64,000 nt of DNA from contig NZ_NSET01000006.1 of NCBI RefSeq assembly GCF_009192945.1, positions 62,001 to 126,000 on the forward strand, given 5' to 3'. The first letter of the stretch is position 1; each line of letters opens with the position of its first letter. The translations under genes were made by a program, and so were the position numbers. The notes under the pieces were generated by a model. The model had not been told where the DNA came from. It saw only the letters and a program-made list of their open reading frames with translations, and made no database searches. The stretch is from Xanthomonas maliensis (GTDB lineage Bacteria > Pseudomonadota > Gammaproteobacteria > Xanthomonadales > Xanthomonadaceae). Below are positions 59,915 to 64,000 of this stretch, in pieces.

Positions 59915-60555
59915 CCCACCCTGTTTTGATTGTTGGCGCCGGCGGATGGGGACGCGAGGTCCTGGCGCAGATGCAGGGCGATCCGGCGTGCGGAACGAAG
60001 TGGCTTCCGGTGGGTTTCCTCGACACGCGCTCGCAGATACTTGACGGTCTGGGCTGCGACCTGACCATCGTCGGTAGCCCGCTCGCATACCAGCCGCAGG
60101 AAGAAGAACGCTTCGTCTGCGCGATCGGCGACCCGAATGCGCGTCAGGCCTATGCAAAGCCGCTTCTAGCGCGAGGCGCGCAGTTCATCCCCATTCTCAC
60201 CGGCGCGTTCCTGAGCCCGCGGGTGCATATCGGCCAGGGCTGCCTGCTGTGCCATCGCGTGCAGCTCAGCCCCGATGTGTGGCTGGGCGACTTCGCCAAC
60301 GTGCAAGCCAATTGCATGCTTGGGCACGACGTTCACGTCGGCGACTACGCGCAGATCGGGGCTATGACCTTCGTCGGCGGTGGCGCGCGGATCGGCGAGC
60401 GAGCCATCGTGCACCCCCACGCCACCATCCTGCCAGGAATCCACATCGGCGACGGCTCAGTGGTCGGCGCCGGCTCAGTCGTTGTGAAGAACGTGCCGGC
60501 CGGCGCGAGCGTCTTCGGCAACCCTGCCCGGGTCATTTACCACAAGGATTTCTGA
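59911..60555 (+). CDS. Hexapeptide-repeat sugar O/N-acyltransferase (PglD/NeuD type)
   Basis: A 214-residue acyltransferase. An N-terminal Rossmann-like domain (PVLIVGAGGWGREVLAQM) binds the nucleotide sugar, and the C-terminal left-handed beta-helix (VWLGDFANVQANCMLGHDVH, VGGGARIGERAIVHP) binds the acyl donor. PglD acetylates a 4-amino sugar; here the donor could be the acyl-ACP made by neighbouring genes. The His of CMLGHDVHVGD is the expected base. It overlaps the SDR by ATGA. Confidence 0.88.
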   Translation: MTHPVLIVGAGGWGREVLAQMQGDPACGTKWLPVGFLDTRSQILDGLGCDLTIVGSPLAYQPQEEERFVCAIGDPNARQAYAKPLLARGAQFIPILTGAFLSPRVHIGQGCLLCHRVQLSPDVWLGDFANVQANCMLGHDVHVGDYAQIGAMTFVGGGARIGERAIVHPHATILPGIHIGDGSVVGAGSVVVKNVPAGASVFGNPARVIYHKDF

Positions 60556-60567
60556 GGAAGCCCGCCG

Positions 60568-61713
60568 ATGCGATCGCGAATGCACCCCAACTACTATCTG
60601 TCGACGGACATCTTCGCACGTGAACAGCGCAAGATCTTTCGCAGGGTTTGGCTGTTCGCCGGCCTTAAGACGCTAGTGCCCGACAACAACTGCTTCATCA
60701 CCCGTAGGCTTGCCGGCATTCCCGTGCTGATCCAAAACTTCCAGGGCCGCCTGCGCGCATTCGAAAACATCTGCCTGCACCGCAGCGCGCTGCTGCAGAC
60801 CACTGAGGTGGGAAAGCGCCCGCTGGTCTGCCCATACCATGCATGGAAGTACGACGCCGACGGTCGGGTCGAGAACATCCCCGAATGCGATGCCCTGTAT
60901 GGCTTTGGCGAGGAAGAAAGACGTGGCCTGAAATTGCGAGAGTTCGCCTTGCGTGAGTTGGGAAACCTTCTGTTCGTCAACCTCGATCCAGACCCAATGC
61001 CAATCGAGGATCAGTTTTCGGCAGACTTCATCGCCTTGCTGGAAAGTAGTTCCAACGCCTATGACACCGAGGTCATGGTGACCACGTGGCATGGTCGCTA
61101 CAATTGGAAACTCGCTTACGAAAATCTTCGAGACGCCAATCACCCCCGCTTTGTCCACCCCAAGACCCTGGCGAAGAACGTCAGCTTCGTTCCCCAGATC
61201 AACGAGGAACAAGCCAAAGAGTCCTTGCGGGCATTGGAAGATAGCTCGCCCACTGCCCTGAGATACGAGATGCGCCGCTTCAGTTTCGGCGGCCCGGAAG
61301 CACCCATCCCCAATCTTCAGCATTTCGGCTGGCACGATAAAGTGGAACGCTGGGGCAATGAGGATGCCTATTTCAATTGGTTGGCCTTCCCGAACATGCA
61401 TATCGCTAGTTCCAACGGTGGCTATTCTTTCACGTTGGAACACCACATTCCCATCGCTCCTGACCGGACCGATCTGGAAATCTATTGGTTTAGCGCACGC
61501 AAGAAACAACCTTACGGTTATTCCAGCCAAGTGCTGCTGGCTCAGATGCACGGCAGCAAGGTGGTGGTGGGCGAAGACGTGGACATCATGGAGCGGGTGC
61601 AGCAGGCGCTGCATCCAGACGCGCCTCTGCCCACCCAGGGTGCCTATGAATCCATGAATCGATTGGTCGAACGCTGGTACACGCTACTGATGGAGACCGA
61701 CCATGAAATCTAG
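60568..61713 (+). CDS. Rieske non-heme iron oxygenase, large-subunit type
   Basis: A 381-residue oxygenase. The Rieske [2Fe-2S] ligands are Cys69/His71 (CLHRS) and Cys88/His91 (CPYHAW). The mononuclear iron site has Asn186, Asp189, His192 and His197 (ENLRDANHPRFVH), with Asp337 (GEDVDIMERVQ) as third ligand. All catalytic residues are present, so it should be active given a reductase, which is not encoded nearby. Rieske oxygenases in sugar clusters are rare; possible tasks are hydroxylation of the acyl chain or of the deoxysugar. The stop overlaps the next start by 11 nt. Confidence 0.9.
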   Translation: MRSRMHPNYYLSTDIFAREQRKIFRRVWLFAGLKTLVPDNNCFITRRLAGIPVLIQNFQGRLRAFENICLHRSALLQTTEVGKRPLVCPYHAWKYDADGRVENIPECDALYGFGEEERRGLKLREFALRELGNLLFVNLDPDPMPIEDQFSADFIALLESSSNAYDTEVMVTTWHGRYNWKLAYENLRDANHPRFVHPKTLAKNVSFVPQINEEQAKESLRALEDSSPTALRYEMRRFSFGGPEAPIPNLQHFGWHDKVERWGNEDAYFNWLAFPNMHIASSNGGYSFTLEHHIPIAPDRTDLEIYWFSARKKQPYGYSSQVLLAQMHGSKVVVGEDVDIMERVQQALHPDAPLPTQGAYESMNRLVERWYTLLMETDHEI

Positions 61714-62326
61714 GTGGATCATCGGCGGCGGCGAATATCTCGACCTGGCCTTTCACGTCTGGAAGCAGGCGCGTGAGGACGAGATGGTCATCAGGATCGA
61801 CGTACCACAAGATGCGGAACACGAATTCGATCTTGGCGTATTGGACGGACTGAATCCGAACGAAGGGGCCATGTTCGTAGCTTTCGACGAACGCTTCGGC
61901 AACTTCAAGCGCATGGAGCTGATGCAGCTGGCGATGGCGCGCGGTTTCAGCCTGGAGCCTTTCGTCAGCACTTCGGCCGTGATCGCTGACGATGCAGTGA
62001 TCGGCCGCAACTGCTTCATCGGCGACGGCGCGGTGGTCGGCGCAGGCAGCCGTATCGACTACAACACCGTGCTGCATAGCGGAGTCAAGATCGGCGCTGG
62101 CGCACATCTGCGCCCCTCATGTTGGTGCGACATCGGCGTCATTATCGGCCAGAGCGCGGAGATCGGCGCGCACACCATCCTACGTATGGGAGGGGTGGTC
62201 GGCCCTGGCGTCCGGATCGGCCGCCACTGCGAACTGGGCTGGCCACAACGGTATGACCGGGATGTGCCCAGCCGCACGGTGTACGACATCCGCTATACCA
62301 AACCTATCCTGGTCTACGGACAGTAA
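61703..62326 (+). CDS. Second hexapeptide-repeat acyltransferase (PglD-like)
   Basis: A 207-residue protein with a short N-terminal nucleotide-sugar-binding-like part (IIGGGEYLDLAFHVWKQARE) and a left-handed beta-helix (VIGRNCFIGDGAVVGAGSRI, VKIGAGAHLRPS, IGQSAEIGAHTILRMGG). Unlike the first copy it lacks an obvious GHDVHVGD catalytic His segment; His residues nearby could serve. The acceptor is unknown. It begins inside the Rieske gene and may modify another position of the same sugar. Confidence 0.82.
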   Translation: MKSRWIIGGGEYLDLAFHVWKQAREDEMVIRIDVPQDAEHEFDLGVLDGLNPNEGAMFVAFDERFGNFKRMELMQLAMARGFSLEPFVSTSAVIADDAVIGRNCFIGDGAVVGAGSRIDYNTVLHSGVKIGAGAHLRPSCWCDIGVIIGQSAEIGAHTILRMGGVVGPGVRIGRHCELGWPQRYDRDVPSRTVYDIRYTKPILVYGQ

Positions 62327-62357
62327 CGGAGGAACCGGGCCGCACGCCTGCCGCAAA

Positions 62358-63299
62358 ATGAAAACCGACTATATATTCCTCTCCGGCATGGAGAAATGCG
62401 GGACCACGCCATTGGCCGGCTGGCTGACCGCAAACGGGATAGCACAGTATCTGGTCGAGGACATCAAGGAACCGCATGGGTACTTGATTCCCGGTCCGCA
62501 GCCGCAATTGCCCGCGCCTGCGCAGCTGCCGTGGCTGGATGCCAGCACCGGCTACTCCCTCAGCCCTTATGCGATCTCGCGGCTACCGGAACATGGCACC
62601 CGGATCGTGCTATGCCTGCGCAATCCCTTTGAGCGGACCTGGAGTGCCTACCGCATGAAGAAGATCAACGCCCTCCAGGACAGCGAGGCGCTGGCGCTTT
62701 CCAACAGATACCTAAAAACCTCTGGAACCACCACGGCCCGGGATGGGACACGACTGCCGAAGATCACCGCTTCCACTTCCTATCAGGAACAGAAGGACTT
62801 TCATGTACGCATGTTCCCTCGGGCTTCCTCTGGTTACGTCGAGCAGCATTTCGATGCAGAGAACGATAGACTCCGACAAGGAAACTTCGCAGCCCGGTTG
62901 GATTACGAAGCAGCATTCCTGATGACTCGCCGGAGCTTCCCCTTCATGTCGGTGCTGGCTGCGAGCTTCTACTACGCCGGCATCAGGAGCTTCCTCGATC
63001 GGTACCGCCCGGAAGACCTGATCTTGGTCTCACTCGACAAGCTAAAAGAAGATGCGAGCCGTGTGAAGTTCTTGTCGCGACTGATCGGAGAGGTACCTGA
63101 GACGGATGACCTAAAGTTTGGCTTCTCCAGCCGAGACTTGGCCTTCGATGAGCAGAAGCCCGACTTCGACGCACCGACGTTCGACTCGCTGCGAAATGCG
63201 TTGCTCTACGATTTAAAGCAGTACTCCGACCTAGTGACCGCGCGTGGTGTGGCCACCGACCTGTTGGACTGGGACGACCTCCGCCGGCACTTACGCTAG
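62358..63299 (+). CDS. PAPS-dependent sulfotransferase
   Basis: A 313-residue sulfotransferase. The 5'-phosphosulfate loop SGMEKCGTTPL (residues 9-19) and the 3'-phosphate motif RNPFERTWSAYR (88-99) are both present, so PAPS binding is expected. It would sulfate a hydroxyl, most likely on the sugar or acyl group made by the preceding genes. ATG at 62358 starts directly before the PAPS loop; the frame is open earlier without function. Base composition is clearly lower in GC than the flagellar genes. Confidence 0.87.
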   Translation: MKTDYIFLSGMEKCGTTPLAGWLTANGIAQYLVEDIKEPHGYLIPGPQPQLPAPAQLPWLDASTGYSLSPYAISRLPEHGTRIVLCLRNPFERTWSAYRMKKINALQDSEALALSNRYLKTSGTTTARDGTRLPKITASTSYQEQKDFHVRMFPRASSGYVEQHFDAENDRLRQGNFAARLDYEAAFLMTRRSFPFMSVLAASFYYAGIRSFLDRYRPEDLILVSLDKLKEDASRVKFLSRLIGEVPETDDLKFGFSSRDLAFDEQKPDFDAPTFDSLRNALLYDLKQYSDLVTARGVATDLLDWDDLRRHLR

Positions 63300-63480
63300 C
63301 CACTCGTACGTTCGGCAACGTCTTTTGACTGTACAACCATCATCTGGGCACGACCTGTTTGCACAGGCGTCAAGGTAGGACGAGGCTGACGACTTAGCTC
63401 GCCAAGTGCTACCCCGAGGACGCGACAGCCAACCTTATTTCGACTCCCGCTACGACACTCCCCTTTCATACCTACGGGAC
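63300..63480. other. Short gene-free stretch with lower GC
   Basis: About 180 nt with no gene, terminator with T-run or promoter I can support. It is visibly less GC-rich than the housekeeping part of the window. Confidence 0.4.
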
Positions 63481-64000
63481 ATGAAATTCATGAACTCAAG
63501 AAATGAGCAGCTTCGACAACAGATACTACGTATTGCGGAGCAGGAACGCCCTGCGCTTGAGGATCTCATTGCGCACCTACCCGCGATTGCCAATCGCCCT
63601 GTGTTTCTCGTCGCTCCCGAGTCCTATGTAGGCATGGCGCATGGCCCCAGAGTCGTTGCCGACCTGCGCAATGTGGTTGCCGCAATCGATGATCAAAGCA
63701 TCCACCTGGAGCGCATACACGGCGCGCCGCGCTGGAGCAGTCAGGAGTTTCTTGCTAGGGCGGCGCAGTATGCCGATGCGATCGCTATCGATTTCTCTTG
63801 CAGCCAGCGTGGGAGGTCATTTGCAAATAACCTCTGCACCAGCGCAGGCATTGAGCAACTGAGTGTTGCGCCTTCCTTGGAACCACTGATCGCGCGTTTC
63901 GAGCAACGCCCCCTCTTTCTGCTCCAACCGCGTTCTGGCCTTGGTAACATCTACAGCCCACAGATCGTCCAACGCCACAGCCACGTCATTGCTGCCGTTG
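63481..64000 (+). CDS. Unrecognised protein, continues past the window
   Basis: A frame opens at ATG 63481 (a second ATG at 63490) and stays open for 173 codons to the window end. It starts MKFMNSRNEQLRQQILRIAE and continues with LPAIANRPVFLVAPESYVGM and APRWSSQEFLARAAQYADAI. I recognise no family. The alternation of charged helix and beta-alpha segments (RPVFLVAPES, YADAIAIDFSCS) suggests a Rossmann-like or glycosyltransferase-like fold, but that is only an impression. Direction and composition match the modification island. Confidence 0.6.
   Translation, partial: MKFMNSRNEQLRQQILRIAEQERPALEDLIAHLPAIANRPVFLVAPESYVGMAHGPRVVADLRNVVAAIDDQSIHLERIHGAPRWSSQEFLARAAQYADAIAIDFSCSQRGRSFANNLCTSAGIEQLSVAPSLEPLIARFEQRPLFLLQPRSGLGNIYSPQIVQRHSHVIAAV

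Overview
The window is high-GC proteobacterial DNA. Its gene content and order point to Xanthomonadaceae (Lysobacteraceae), close to Xanthomonas. Three blocks carry that signal: ftsK-lolA-rarA-crcB, the aat-infA / clpA-clpS / nudJ-mnmA-hflD neighbourhood, and a flagellar block in which flgN-flgM-flgA, cheV, flgB-L, fliC-D-S, an atypical PilZ protein, rpoN, vemR and fleQ follow each other as in Xanthomonas campestris. Species cannot be fixed from the sequence alone.

Layout. 1-4.3 kb: a fatty-acid beta-oxidation set (a PsrA-like TetR regulator cut by the window edge, a dehydrogenase/hydratase fusion, and a thiolase). 4.5-13 kb: mostly minus-strand housekeeping genes (crcB behind a fluoride riboswitch, rarA, lolA, a DUF3857/transglutaminase protein, ftsK), with a divergent Co/Ni efflux gene (dmeF). 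13-22 kb: trxB, a FemAB-like acyltransferase, aat, infA, clpA/clpS, nudJ-mnmA-hflD. 22.3-25 kb: a chemoreceptor, a small unknown gene and a broken secreted-protein gene. 25-33 kb: a c-di-GMP/two-component module (PAS-GGDEF-EAL protein, RavS/RavR-like pair, third histidine kinase). 33-50.6 kb: flagellar rod, hook, ring, hook-filament junction, flagellin, cap and chaperones. 50.6-55.7 kb: regulators (FliT-like, tPilZ, NarL-type regulator, RpoN, VemR, FleQ). 56-64 kb: a contiguous one-strand island of sugar aminotransferase, acyl carrier protein, KAS III, two SDRs, two hexapeptide acyltransferases, a Rieske oxygenase and a sulfotransferase. The most economical reading is flagellin glycan synthesis.

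Regulation can be read from the DNA. Four good -24/-12 (sigma-54) promoters sit before flgA, flgB, flgG and the modification island. Six or seven FliA (sigma-28) promoters, most of the form T(A/C)AAG-N14-GCCG(A/T)TA(T/C), sit before the chemoreceptor, the EAL protein, flgM, cheV, fliC (two in tandem) and fliD. RpoN, VemR and FleQ, all encoded here, would drive the early genes and the island; release of FlgM would then open the late genes.

Points most worth following are the sigma-54-controlled island that joins a Rieske oxygenase and a sulfotransferase to acylated amino-sugar genes, a RavR-like protein that has lost both GGDEF and key EAL residues, an attenuator-like RNA between trxB and ftsK, the fluoride riboswitch, and a family of GGGACCC heptad repeats inside operons. 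I saw no tRNA, rRNA, CRISPR array, insertion sequence or prophage.
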